A stretch of DNA of 39,367 bases, taken from assembly GCA_035689345.1 (NCBI GenBank), contig DASSLR010000035.1, positions 1-39,367 on the forward strand. The letters are read 5' to 3'. Under the pieces are notes generated by a model. It was not told the DNA's origin, ran no database searches, and saw only the letters and a program-made list of their open reading frames with translations. Both the position numbers and the translations under genes were made by a program. Below, piece by piece: positions 12,007 to 20,010 of the stretch. This DNA comes from CF-118 sp035689345 (GTDB lineage: Bacteria; Chloroflexota; Dormibacteria; Dormibacterales; Dormibacteraceae). The stretch's first letter is position 1; every line of letters begins with the position of its first letter.

Positions 12007-12687
12007 TCAAATTCGAACCCTTGCCACCGTGACGCCGATCACGGGGCCCGAACCGGCGACCTTCAAGGCGGTGGCGCAAGCCTCCAGCGTCGCTCCGGTG
12101 GTGGCGACGTCGTCGACGACCATGAGCGGACGGCCGTCGAGCGATTCCCCGCGCCATTCGAACGCACCGCGCACGTTCTCCCAGCGATGGAGGCGGTCGC
12201 TGCCGACCTGCGGCTGGGTGGCCCGCACGCGCTCCAGGCGGCCGGGCGGCTCGCTCAGCTTGAGCCGGCGCCGGACCTCCTGGGCGAGCAGCTCCGACTG
12301 GTTGAAGCCCCGGTCGCGGCGCCGCGCGCTGTGCAGCGGCACGGGCACAACGTAGGACGACGCCAGGCCCTCGACCACGATGCGTTCGCACAGCAGCAGC
12401 GCCAGCGGCTGAGCCAGGCGCCGCCAGCCCTGGTATTTGAAGCGGTGGACGAGCGGCTCGACCGGGCCCTCGTACGCCACCGCGGAGCGCAGCCGGGACA
12501 GCGACCGGAGCCGGTTACGGCATCCGCAGGCGTCGCGCGAGGAGTCGAGCTCGGCGCCGCACTTGCGGCACAGCGGCTCCTCGAGCCGGCGGATGCGCCG
12601 GCGACACCGATCGCAGAGCCACGATCCGGGGAGATGACAGCCTCCGCAACGCGGCGGCAACACGAGGTCGACGAGCCACTCGAGCAC
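12007..12687 (-). CDS. comF: ComF family protein (phosphoribosyltransferase-like)
   Basis: A 226-residue ComFC-type protein from GTG 12687. The N-terminal double zinc finger (CGGCHLPGSWLCDRC and CRKCGAE) is followed by the conserved FKYQGWRRLAQPLA segment, VPVPLHSARRRDRGFNQSELLA, and the PRPP-binding motif VVDDVATTGAT near the C-terminus. ComFC proteins are needed for DNA uptake in naturally competent bacteria, probably in the cytoplasm after import. The neighbouring CpaF-type ATPase makes a link between pili and competence worth considering. A TACGCT box lies 7 nt before the GTG. Confidence 0.92.
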   Translation of the reverse strand: MLEWLVDLVLPPRCGGCHLPGSWLCDRCRRRIRRLEEPLCRKCGAELDSSRDACGCRNRLRSLSRLRSAVAYEGPVEPLVHRFKYQGWRRLAQPLALLLCERIVVEGLASSYVVPVPLHSARRRDRGFNQSELLAQEVRRRLKLSEPPGRLERVRATQPQVGSDRLHRWENVRGAFEWRGESLDGRPLMVVDDVATTGATLEACATALKVAGSGPVIGVTVARVRI

Positions 12688-12694
12688 GATTTCG

Positions 12695-12724
12695 AGCGTA
12701 AGGGCAGGGTCAATACCTTCTTAA
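12695..12724 (-). promoter_or_regulatory. candidate leaderless promoter of comF
   Basis: Minus strand TTAAGA (12724-12719), 18-nt spacer, TACGCT (12700-12695), then 7 nt to the GTG start. This is the same spacing as at hpf and the deacetylase gene. Confidence 0.4.
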
Positions 12725-12746
12725 CAAGGCGCCCACCCTGCTCTGG

Positions 12747-13103
12747 CTAGTAGATCGAAACCTCGTCTCCGGGTTGAAGGCCCATGTCCTTCGTCGATCC
12801 CGCCGGCAGCTCGAGGACGCTGTGCGCCCCCCACTCGATCAACACCACGCCGTACCAGGCGGGCAGCCTCGGATACACCTTCTTCACGCGCAGCGTGCGG
12901 TCCAGGAACACCGCGTCGATGGCGAAGTTCATCGCGAGCATGTGGATGCCGTTGCACGGGTTGATCCACATGCCTGTGCCGGGACGCAGCGAACGCCGGA
13001 ACATCAGTCCGAGCCCGCGGCCCAGGAACGTGCGCGGCACCTCGAGCTCTTCGGCGAGCACCTTGCCGGTGCGCTGGTGGACGGCCTTCGGGCGGGCTCT
13101 CAC
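12747..13103 (-). CDS. DUF192 family protein
   Basis: 118 residues from GTG 13103. The DUF192 core is recognisable: FLGRGLGLMFRRSL, GMWINPCNGIHMLAMNFAIDAVFLD, VKKVYPRLPAW, SVLELPAGS. These small mostly-beta proteins are of unknown function. There is no signal peptide, unlike many secreted DUF192 members. It is divergent from the hydrolase gene with only 28 nt between the start codons. Confidence 0.88.
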   Translation of the reverse strand: MRARPKAVHQRTGKVLAEELEVPRTFLGRGLGLMFRRSLRPGTGMWINPCNGIHMLAMNFAIDAVFLDRTLRVKKVYPRLPAWYGVVLIEWGAHSVLELPAGSTKDMGLQPGDEVSIY

Positions 13104-13110
13104 GATCGCA

Positions 13111-13117
13111 TAGGGTA
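13111..13117. promoter_or_regulatory. symmetric bidirectional -10 element (TAGGGTA)
   Basis: TAGGGTA reads TAGGGT on the plus strand and TACCCT on the minus strand, both fitting TANNNT. It lies 8 nt before the DUF192 GTG and 15 nt before the hydrolase ATG, in a 28-nt divergent gap. The arrangement recurs at 26248-26254. Confidence 0.45.
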
Positions 13118-13131
13118 GTGATTGGAACGCG

Positions 13132-13866
13132 ATGGACTTCGACAGCGACGGCCTCAGGCTGCATTACGAGGTCCACGGTCCCGATGACGGCGCGCCCATC
13201 GTGCTCGTGCACGGTTTCGCGTCGCACTACCGGCTGAACTGGGTGGGCACGCGCTGGCAGGAGACGCTGACCGGTGCGGGCTTCCGCGTCATAGGCCTCG
13301 ACTGCCGCGGTCACGGCGAGAGCGACAAGCCGCACGACTCCGCGGCTTATGTCGTGCCGAAGATGGCCGGCGACGTCCGCAACCTCCTCGATCACCTCGA
13401 CGTCGAAACCGCCGACTATCTCGGCTTCTCCATGGGCTCGCGCATCGGCATCCAGTGCGTCCTGGACTTCCCGGAGCGGCTTCGCCGGGTGGTGCTCGGG
13501 GGAGTCGGCATCAAGGGCGCGCTGGCGCAGGCCCAGTCGATCGCGCGGGCGATGCGCGGGGGCGTGCCCGAGAACCCCGTGGCGAAGAGCTTCTACGAGT
13601 TCGCGAAGGCACGCCCGCACAACGACCTGGAGGCGCTGGCCACGTGCATCGAGGCGATCTCACGGCCGCTCGACATGAACGTGCTGCGGTCGGTCCAGAC
13701 GCCGATCCTCCTGGTCGTCGGCGAGAACGACGAGCTCGTGTCGGGTGCCGAGGACCTGGTCGAGCTGATCCCGACCGCGCGACTCGTCGTGGTGCCGGGC
13801 CGGGACCACCTGGGCACGGTTCCGGCCCGCGAGTTCAAGGAGGCGGCGCTGGCCTTTCTCGACTAG
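13132..13866 (+). CDS. alpha/beta-fold hydrolase
   Basis: 244 residues, complete alpha/beta hydrolase fold. The oxyanion region is VLVHGFASHYRLNW, the nucleophile elbow GFSMGS has Ser 100, the acid is Asp 200 in VVGENDELV, and the base is His 226 in PGRDHLG. A DCRGHGESDKP strand-turn is typical of the family. The lid region (about 125-170) is short. No signal peptide, so probably cytoplasmic. The substrate cannot be read from sequence. The gene ends tail-to-tail with the DUF421 gene, sharing the CTAG at 13863-13866. Confidence 0.92.
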   Translation: MDFDSDGLRLHYEVHGPDDGAPIVLVHGFASHYRLNWVGTRWQETLTGAGFRVIGLDCRGHGESDKPHDSAAYVVPKMAGDVRNLLDHLDVETADYLGFSMGSRIGIQCVLDFPERLRRVVLGGVGIKGALAQAQSIARAMRGGVPENPVAKSFYEFAKARPHNDLEALATCIEAISRPLDMNVLRSVQTPILLVVGENDELVSGAEDLVELIPTARLVVVPGRDHLGTVPAREFKEAALAFLD

Positions 13867-14429
13867 GCCTGACGGCGGTTGAAGCGGCCGCGGCGCCTGA
13901 CCCGCGGCGTCGAGCCGCCGGCGACGATCGAGATCGATCCATCCTCTTCGAGGACCGCCAGGTCGACGTCCTTAACGTCGTCGATGCCGTGCTCGCGCGC
14001 CGCCATCTCGACCTCCTGCCTCTCCACGCCCTCGCGCCGCATCGTGCGCACGATGTAGCGGCCGTTCCGCACGATCACCGCCGGTGGAGGGCTGAAGAAG
14101 CGGTGCAGCTGTGGAATCTCGGCCAGCCGCCCCACGGCAAAGTTGGTTGCCACCAGCGCAATGATCAGGATGAAGCCGCCGACCAACGAGGTGTCAGGTC
14201 CGGTGATGGCCGGTTGCAGCGCGTTCGCCACGAGCAGGATGAAGACGAGGTCGTAGATCGTGAACTGCCCGATCTCACGCTTGCCGAAGACCCGCAGCGC
14301 GATCAGGAGCGCGGCGTAGACGACCACGCCGCGCACCACCAGCTCCCACGCCGGGATGCTGGGTAGGAGCTGGGTCGTTAGCGGGGCGCCATCAGGATCA
14401 GCACGGCCGGCCCGAGCAGCACGATCCAC
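13863..14429 (-). CDS. DUF421/YetF-type membrane protein
   Basis: A YetF-like membrane protein with two or three N-terminal helices (VVRGVVVYAALLIALRVFGKREIGQFTIYDLVFILLVANALQ split over them) and a C-terminal soluble domain with PPAVIVRNGRYIVRTMRREGV. Function of the family is unknown. The start is unsure: GTG 14429 keeps the SIPAWELVV segment seen at the start of related proteins but overlaps tadC by 52 nt; GTG 14339, with GGAG just upstream, gives a 158-residue protein. It follows tadC on the same strand, perhaps only by read-through. Confidence 0.82.
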   Translation of the reverse strand: MDRAARAGRADPDGAPLTTQLLPSIPAWELVVRGVVVYAALLIALRVFGKREIGQFTIYDLVFILLVANALQPAITGPDTSLVGGFILIIALVATNFAVGRLAEIPQLHRFFSPPPAVIVRNGRYIVRTMRREGVERQEVEMAAREHGIDDVKDVDLAVLEEDGSISIVAGGSTPRVRRRGRFNRRQA

Positions 14430-15298
14430 AGGGTCGGGAAGATGCATCCCACCATCGGCAGCAGCATCTTCAGGGTCGCCTGGGCCGCCTTCTCCTGCGC
14501 GCGCTGGCGGCGCTTACGCCGCATTTCGTCGGCCTGGATGCGCAGGATCTTGCCGATTCCAGTGCCGAACTGCTCGGACTGGATGATGGCCTGGATGAAG
14601 TTGTGCAGGTCCTCGACGCCGCTGCCGCGGCCCATCTCGTCGAGGGCCTCGAGGCGCGGCTTGCCGAGGCTGACCTCGCGCAGCACCTTGCCGAACTCGT
14701 CGGACAGCGCGTTCTTGTACTTCTCGACCACGCGCGCGAGCGCGGCGTCGAAGCCGAGGCCGGCGTCGACAGCGATGACTAGCAGGTCCATCGCGTCGGG
14801 CAGGCCCTTCTGAATCTCCGACCGGCGGCCGTCCACCTTCTGGCGCAGCCAGAGCTGCGGGAGGTAGTACCCGAGCACCGTGCCGACCGCCAGCGCGATC
14901 ACCGCGTACAGCGGGCTGCCGAGCACGAGGCCGAGCAGCAGGCCGACGGCGGCCATGACCGCGGCGCCGACGATGCGCACCGCGCCGAAGTCCTCCGGGG
15001 TCAGGTTGCCGGGCCGGCCCGCCAGGTCCAGCTCGTTCAGCAGCTTCTTGCGCGCCTCCTGCGGTGTCGACCGCGAAAGCAACGCGCCGAGCTTCTCGAT
15101 CATCGGCCGCAGCGCGCGCTCGCTGAACGGCTTCTGCAGCTCCACCTCTTCCATGGTCAGCGGCTTCTCGCCGCCGTACACCTGGAGGCGCTGGGCCACG
15201 ATGTCCGCGGTGCTCGCCGACGCCGCAGCGTTGCGCGCGAAGCCGACGAACATGATCAGGATCCCGATGCCGACGAACAGGGCGAGTAATGGAGTCAT
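14378..15298 (-). CDS. tadC: Tad pilus inner-membrane protein TadC
   Basis: 306 residues with the type II secretion F (GspF-like) domain. An N-terminal helix (about 4-22), a soluble stretch, two helices near 108-150, the conserved cytoplasmic core GLPDAMDLLVIAVDAGLGFDAAL (split across the domain), and a C-terminal helix pair ending in MAPR. With TadB it forms the membrane platform on which CpaF/TadA acts. It starts 4 nt after the tadB stop. Confidence 0.93.
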   Translation of the reverse strand: MTPLLALFVGIGILIMFVGFARNAAASASTADIVAQRLQVYGGEKPLTMEEVELQKPFSERALRPMIEKLGALLSRSTPQEARKKLLNELDLAGRPGNLTPEDFGAVRIVGAAVMAAVGLLLGLVLGSPLYAVIALAVGTVLGYYLPQLWLRQKVDGRRSEIQKGLPDAMDLLVIAVDAGLGFDAALARVVEKYKNALSDEFGKVLREVSLGKPRLEALDEMGRGSGVEDLHNFIQAIIQSEQFGTGIGKILRIQADEMRRKRRQRAQEKAAQATLKMLLPMVGCIFPTLWIVLLGPAVLILMAPR

Positions 15299-15302
15299 CG
15301 GA

Positions 15303-16292
15303 TCAAACCTCGATGGCGACCACGCGCCGGATGATCAGGTTGCCGACGAAGATCATGAAACCGCCGATCGCCAGCAGGATCCAGCCGATGATGCTTCCGA
15401 ACATCGGCCGGAAGTACGTCGGCGTCACGAAGTACATGAACGTCGCGAGCACGATGGGCAGGAACGTGATCAGCGTGCCGGAGGCGCGTGCCTGCGCCGT
15501 CAGCGTCGCGATCTCTCCCTTGATCCGGATCCGTTCCCGGATCGTGTACGCGATGTTGTCGAGGATCTCGGCGAGGTTGCCACCGACCGTGCGGTGGATC
15601 GAGTAGGCGGTCGCCACCAGGTCGAAGTCCGGGCTGGCGACGCGCTTGGTGATGTTCTGCAGCGCCTCGTCAGGCGAGCCGCCGAGGTTCATCTCGCGCA
15701 CGGCGCGGCCGAACTCGTCGCCGATGGGCGGCACCGCGTTCTTGGCCACGGTGTCGATGGCCTGCGCGAACGAGTAGCCGGCTTTGATGGCGTTGGAAAG
15801 CAGCGTCAGCGTGTCGCCGAGCTGTGAGTTGAATGCCTTCAGGCGCTGGCCGATGCGGTACTTGACGTAGATGCCGGGCAGCAGGTAGCCGAAAACGCCG
15901 GCGACGATCGCCTGGATCAAGCCCCAGCGGAACCACCCGATGATGGCGAAGAGCGCCGTGCTGCCGAGCTGGATCATGAAGTACTCGGACGTGCGGAGCT
16001 TGAGGTCCGCGCGCTGCAGCTGCTCGGCCACGGACGGCTTGCCCTTCTTGGTGTCGCCCCGCCCGAACCTGTCGGCCGCGGGCTGGAAGAGGTGGTTCAG
16101 CGTGTCGCGGAACCCGGCCGAGCTCGGAATCGCGGCCGCGCCGGCGGTCGTCACGCCATACGCGGCAAGACGTGCCTGGAAGTCCTCCGAACCACCCGCC
16201 GCCCGCCGCGCCTGGGCGATGCCGATGACGATCAGGGCGACGGCCCCGAACATGATCATGCCGAAGACCATCGGGAACGAGAGGGTTGGCAT
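15303..16292 (-). CDS. tadB: Tad pilus inner-membrane protein TadB
   Basis: 329 residues with a GspF domain: an N-terminal helix (about 7-27), a helix pair near 120-150, the core LGDTLTLLSNAIKAGYSFAQAI, VASPDFDLVATAYSIHRTVGGNLAEIL and two C-terminal helices. It lies between cpaF and tadC in the usual Tad order. TadB and TadC are paralogous platform proteins. Confidence 0.93.
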   Translation of the reverse strand: MPTLSFPMVFGMIMFGAVALIVIGIAQARRAAGGSEDFQARLAAYGVTTAGAAAIPSSAGFRDTLNHLFQPAADRFGRGDTKKGKPSVAEQLQRADLKLRTSEYFMIQLGSTALFAIIGWFRWGLIQAIVAGVFGYLLPGIYVKYRIGQRLKAFNSQLGDTLTLLSNAIKAGYSFAQAIDTVAKNAVPPIGDEFGRAVREMNLGGSPDEALQNITKRVASPDFDLVATAYSIHRTVGGNLAEILDNIAYTIRERIRIKGEIATLTAQARASGTLITFLPIVLATFMYFVTPTYFRPMFGSIIGWILLAIGGFMIFVGNLIIRRVVAIEV

Positions 16293-16309
16293 CTAGACCT
16301 CCAAAAGGG

Positions 16310-17797
16310 TCAGTACAGCTTATCCGGGGGTGGCTGGGGGGTGGGCTTGAATATGTGCTCCGGGACCTCTTCCCCTTCCGCCTTCAAGTGCTCCATGCGC
16401 ATGGGGATGATGCCGGTCGCGGTGTGATACCCGACCGCCTTGCCCTCGGGGCTCACCCCGATCTGGCGGAACTGGAAGATCTCCTGGAACTGGACCTCGC
16501 CGTCCTTCATGCCGGTGACCTCGGCCACGCTCACGATGCGGCGCACGCCGCCGCGCAGCCTCGACTGCTGGACGATCATGTGGATGGCCGAGCCGATGGT
16601 CTCGCGGATGGCGCGGGACGGAAGGTCCTGGCCGGCCTGCAGCACCAGCGTCTCCAGACGCACGAGACACTCGTGCGGGTTGTTGGCGTGGATGGTGGAC
16701 ATCGAGCCATCGTGGCCGGTGTTCATGGCCTGGAGCATGTCCAGGGCCTCGCCGCCGCGGCACTCACCGACGATGATGCGGTCCGGGCGCATACGCAGAC
16801 AGCTCTTGACGAGCTCGCGGATGGGCACTGCGCCCTTGCCCTCGACGTTCGGTGGGCGCGACTCGAGCTGGATCCAGTGCGGCTGCTGCAGCTGCAGCTC
16901 CGCGGCGTCCTCGCAGGTGATGAGGCGCTCGGTCTCCGGAATGAACGACGAGAGGATGTTCAGGAGCGTCGTCTTGCCGGAGCCGGTGCCTCCCGACACC
17001 AGGATGTTCATACGTGCGCGTACGCACGAGCGCAGGTAGGTCATCAGCTCAGGGCTCGAAGAACGGAAGCGGTTGACCACGTCGCCCGGGCCCCACTTCT
17101 CCTTGGCGAACTTGCGGATGGTCAGGCACGGGCCCTTGAGGGCGATCGGCGGGATGACCACGTTGACACGCGAACCGTCCTTGAGGCGCGCGTCACAGAT
17201 CGGCGTCGACTCATCGACGCGACGGCCGACGAGGCTCACGATGCGGTCGATGACCTGGCGCATCTGGCGCTCGGACTCGAACACGGTCGCCGAGAGGACG
17301 GGCTCGCCCGCCTTCTCGACGTAGATCTGCTTCGGATGGTTGGCCATGATTTCTGTGATCGTCGCGTCGGCCAGCAGCGCCTCGAGCGGGCCGAGGCCGA
17401 GCACGTCGTCCAGGACCGACTCGACGAGGCGCTCGCGGTCGGTCTTGGTCATGGTCAACGCGGTCGTACGGAAGTACTCGTCGGCGAGCTCGACGATCTT
17501 GGCCCGGACGCCTTCCTTGTTGCTGGAATCGATCTGGTCGGCGAAGCGCTCGATCAGCTTGGCGTGGATCTGCACCTTGGCCGCGGTGAACGCCGGCAGC
17601 TGCTCGCCGCCAGCCGCGGCCGGGCGCGGGGGCGCGGGCGCTGCCGCGACAGGCGGCGCGGATGGCCGCGCCACGGGAATCGCCGACGCCGTCGTGAATC
17701 CGCCGGCGGTGCTCGCGGCCGCCGGGCCGTTGCCACCGACGGTCGCGGGCGCGGGAACCCCCGTCTGATTCTGCTTTACCCGATCGAGAAGGCCCAT
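16310..17797 (-). CDS. cpaF: Tad pilus assembly ATPase CpaF/TadA
   Basis: 495 residues. An Ala/Pro-rich, probably disordered segment (about 12-66) precedes the N-terminal domain (about 75-240). Walker A is GGTGSGKTT (269-277), the Asp box CEDAAELQL, Walker B RIIVGECRGGEALDML, and the His box MSTIHANNP. This hexameric ATPase drives assembly (and in some systems retraction) of Flp pili. It heads the tadB-tadC run and is the paralogue of the ATPase at 10629-11765, which lacks the N-terminal extension. Confidence 0.95.
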   Translation of the reverse strand: MGLLDRVKQNQTGVPAPATVGGNGPAAASTAGGFTTASAIPVARPSAPPVAAAPAPPRPAAAGGEQLPAFTAAKVQIHAKLIERFADQIDSSNKEGVRAKIVELADEYFRTTALTMTKTDRERLVESVLDDVLGLGPLEALLADATITEIMANHPKQIYVEKAGEPVLSATVFESERQMRQVIDRIVSLVGRRVDESTPICDARLKDGSRVNVVIPPIALKGPCLTIRKFAKEKWGPGDVVNRFRSSSPELMTYLRSCVRARMNILVSGGTGSGKTTLLNILSSFIPETERLITCEDAAELQLQQPHWIQLESRPPNVEGKGAVPIRELVKSCLRMRPDRIIVGECRGGEALDMLQAMNTGHDGSMSTIHANNPHECLVRLETLVLQAGQDLPSRAIRETIGSAIHMIVQQSRLRGGVRRIVSVAEVTGMKDGEVQFQEIFQFRQIGVSPEGKAVGYHTATGIIPMRMEHLKAEGEEVPEHIFKPTPQPPPDKLY

Positions 17798-17895
17798 TTA
17801 CGCGCTCTCAGTGCGCCCGCGCGCGCCCAAGGTTAGCAGAGGCCACGCGCTTTCCCCGGACCTTCGGTGAGGTTCCCAACATCGGCTCCGAACGA

Positions 17896-18768
17896 TCAGG
17901 CGCCGGTGCTGAAGCTAAAGCGCTTGTCGACGTCCGCCGCGCTCACGCCCTTCGACGCGGTCACGGTCAGGCAGGCCGGGTCGGGGCCCGTCGGCGGCGG
18001 CTGATAGTCGTGGAACGACTCAAGCGTGTACTTCAGCGTGACGCTGTTGGCCAGGAACCACTGGATGAACTCGGCGTCGCACTGCGTGACCTCGATGGTC
18101 AGGCTGGACGTGACGCCGCCCACCTGTCCCTGGTTGGAGGTCGCCGCGTTGGAGCCGGCCGCGGGCTGGACGTTGATCTGCGCCGGACCGACCTGGATCA
18201 CGCGGATGTTCGTGAAGACGGTCTTCACCACCTGCTGCGGCGGACCCTGCTGCTGGCCCGTCTTGCTGAACAGGGTGCGGTTGGCGCTGGCGATCATCGT
18301 GATGTAGTCGCCGATCGTGATGTGGCCGGCGACGCCGACCTGCTCGGACGTCGGGATGGCCATGGCCACGTAGCCCGACGCGAGCGGCAGGTACGCGGGG
18401 GCGTTGGACGTGGTGATCAGTCCCGCGTCCTTGACCAGCATGTCGGACGTGATGATCGTGCCCTTGCTGATGTTGACCTGGGCGATCAGGTTCACGACAT
18501 CGCTGACCTTCGGGTAGGTGTTCACGAACACGCCGTTTACGTCCTCGGTCGTCAGGTCTTCGGACTTGATCGGGGCGCGCAGCGGAATCGAGGTCGCCGC
18601 GGTGACCACGGTCACCTTGGAGCCGCCCGTGATGCCGCCACCACCTCCGCCAAGCGTGCCGAGGAAGAAGACGCCACCTCCGGCGAGCACGGCCAGGAGG
18701 AGGCCGACGATGATGAAAAGCCGTCCGCCGCCGGGTCGCGGCCGTGCCGGAGCTGGTGCCGTTGCCAA
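17896..18768 (-). CDS. cpaB: Flp pilus assembly protein CpaB/RcpC
   Basis: 290 residues from TTG 18768, chosen because GGAGGTGA lies about 9 nt upstream. A Pro-rich N-terminus, one membrane helix (about 17-37), a Gly run, then an SAF domain (VTVVTAATSIPLRAPIKSEDL; later NISKGTIITSDML) and a C-terminal beta-rich domain. In diderms RcpC/CpaB works with the secretin RcpA; no secretin is present here, as in monoderm Tad systems. A TACAAT at 18823-18818 could serve as a -10 for cpaB and the genes after it. Confidence 0.9.
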   Translation of the reverse strand: MATAPAPARPRPGGGRLFIIVGLLLAVLAGGGVFFLGTLGGGGGGITGGSKVTVVTAATSIPLRAPIKSEDLTTEDVNGVFVNTYPKVSDVVNLIAQVNISKGTIITSDMLVKDAGLITTSNAPAYLPLASGYVAMAIPTSEQVGVAGHITIGDYITMIASANRTLFSKTGQQQGPPQQVVKTVFTNIRVIQVGPAQINVQPAAGSNAATSNQGQVGGVTSSLTIEVTQCDAEFIQWFLANSVTLKYTLESFHDYQPPPTGPDPACLTVTASKGVSAADVDKRFSFSTGA

Positions 18769-18871
18769 AGTCTTAAGTCACCTCCGAGAGATACGCGTCT
18801 TGAAAAAGAGCGGTGCCATTGTAGCCATGGGGACTGCGATCGGCCCCCTTTTTCTTTAGTGCGGTTACTGC

Positions 18872-18905
18872 CCAAAAAGGCGGAGAGCCCCCGAGGGGGC
18901 TCTCC
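18872..18905 (-). terminator. intrinsic terminator after flp
   Basis: On the minus strand GGAGAGCCCCC and GGGGGCTCTCC form an 11-bp stem with a tiny loop, followed 3 nt later by TTTTT (18878-18874). It starts 27 nt after the flp stop and separates the pilin gene from cpaB. Confidence 0.85.
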
Positions 18906-18932
18906 ATTGAAGGTGCTACTACGGGGTTGTCG

Positions 18933-19106
18933 TTAGCCGAGGGCGGCTACGACGTTCGAGAACACGTTCTTGATCTGGTTGCCCATCGTAAGAAGGATGA
19001 CGATGACCACGATCGAAACGAGCACGAGGATCAGGGCGTACTCAACCATGCCCTGCCCTTCCTGACGGGTCGTAAGGCTGCGAAGCTTCCAGTAAAGGCT
19101 CAACAT
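18933..19106 (-). CDS. flp: Flp-type prepilin
   Basis: A 57-residue prepilin encoded by a short frame from ATG 19106 to TAA 18933. The basic leader (MLSLYWKLRSLTTRQEG) ends at the expected Flp processing site: cleavage after Gly 17 would put Glu 22 and Tyr 23 at mature positions 5 and 6 (QGMVEYAL), the hallmark of Flp pilins, followed by a hydrophobic helix ILVLVSIVVIVILL. Mature pilin about 40 residues. AAAGGAGGTGA (19127-19117 on the minus strand) is a near-perfect Shine-Dalgarno sequence. With its own promoter and terminator it is set up for much higher expression than the assembly genes downstream. No prepilin peptidase (TadV/CpaA) is in the window. Confidence 0.95.
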   Translation of the reverse strand: MLSLYWKLRSLTTRQEGQGMVEYALILVLVSIVVIVILLTMGNQIKNVFSNVVAALG

Positions 19107-19207
19107 CTCTGCGATTTCACCTCCTTTCTCTCGAATTCCAGGGGTTTCACCCTGCTAGACGGTCCTGGTGACCGGTTCTTGCGGGGTCGCCGCCTGATCG
19201 CGACGAG

Positions 19208-19237
19208 ATCCTATCCGGGGGGTCCCCGGCAGGTCAA
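19208..19237 (-). promoter_or_regulatory. candidate flp promoter
   Basis: Minus strand TTGACC (19237-19232), 18-nt spacer, TAGGAT (19213-19208). The leader to the pilin ATG would be about 95 nt and includes the strong Shine-Dalgarno sequence. Confidence 0.5.
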
Positions 19238-19305
19238 TTCAATAACGAAAGTCGCCGCGAACCGGGTCCCTAGGCGCTGCGCCGACTGCTAGATTCCGGG
19301 CGCAC

Positions 19306-20010
19306 ATGGTGGCTGCCGGGGTCCAGGAAGAGCGGCGGACGGGCGCCTACTGGCGCGACCTCGTATTCGGGAGGGTGCTACCGGCCCTGTTCTTCAGCCT
19401 GTTCGTCGCCGACCAGGTGGTGCAGCTGTCGGTCACTTTTCAGGCGGCCCGCACCTTCGGCGACTGGCTGTTCGTCTTCCGCCAGGTGCTCGCGCTGACT
19501 TACTTCACGATGCTGGTCGTCCTCTACAGCACCCGCCTGCCCCAGAAGGGAACCGACCACCGGCCGGGCGTCGTCTTCGTGGCCTTCACCGGCACGTTCT
19601 CCGCGCTGCTCGGCACCTTCCTGCCCGGCGGCGGCCTGCGCGATTGGCTCGTGCTGCCGGGCGACGTGCTGGCTACGATCGGCCTGGTCTACTCGGTGTG
19701 GGGCCTCGCCTATCTCCGGCGGTCGTTCTCCATCATCCCCGAGGCGCGGCGGCTCGTCACCGGCGGGCCGTATGGCCTGAGCCGTCACCCGGTCTACCTC
19801 GGCGAGATCGCCACCGCGATCGGCGTCAACCTGGCGACGGCCGGCTGGCCTGGAGCGCTGGCGCTGGCCTACTTCATCGGCGCCGAGCTCCTGCGCATGC
19901 GCTGGGAGGAGGGCGTGCTGGCGAGGGCGTTCCCGGCCGACTACCCCGCCTACGCGGCGCGCGTTCCGCGCTACTTCCCGAATCCGTTCCGGGCAGGCAC
20001 CGGCAGCTGA
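19306..20010 (+). CDS. isoprenylcysteine carboxyl methyltransferase-like membrane protein
   Basis: 234 residues, five or more membrane helices. The C-terminal part carries the ICMT/PEMT signature: RLVTGGPYGLSRHPVYLGEI (S-adenosylmethionine side) and EEGVLARAFPADYPAYAARVPRYFP. Bacterial members methylate lipids or small membrane substrates; the actual substrate is unknown. A TAGATT box lies 10 nt before the ATG, so the transcript would have almost no leader. It is the first gene of a plus-strand pair with the membrane protein that follows, joined by a CTGA overlap. Confidence 0.85.
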   Translation: MVAAGVQEERRTGAYWRDLVFGRVLPALFFSLFVADQVVQLSVTFQAARTFGDWLFVFRQVLALTYFTMLVVLYSTRLPQKGTDHRPGVVFVAFTGTFSALLGTFLPGGGLRDWLVLPGDVLATIGLVYSVWGLAYLRRSFSIIPEARRLVTGGPYGLSRHPVYLGEIATAIGVNLATAGWPGALALAYFIGAELLRMRWEEGVLARAFPADYPAYAARVPRYFPNPFRAGTGS

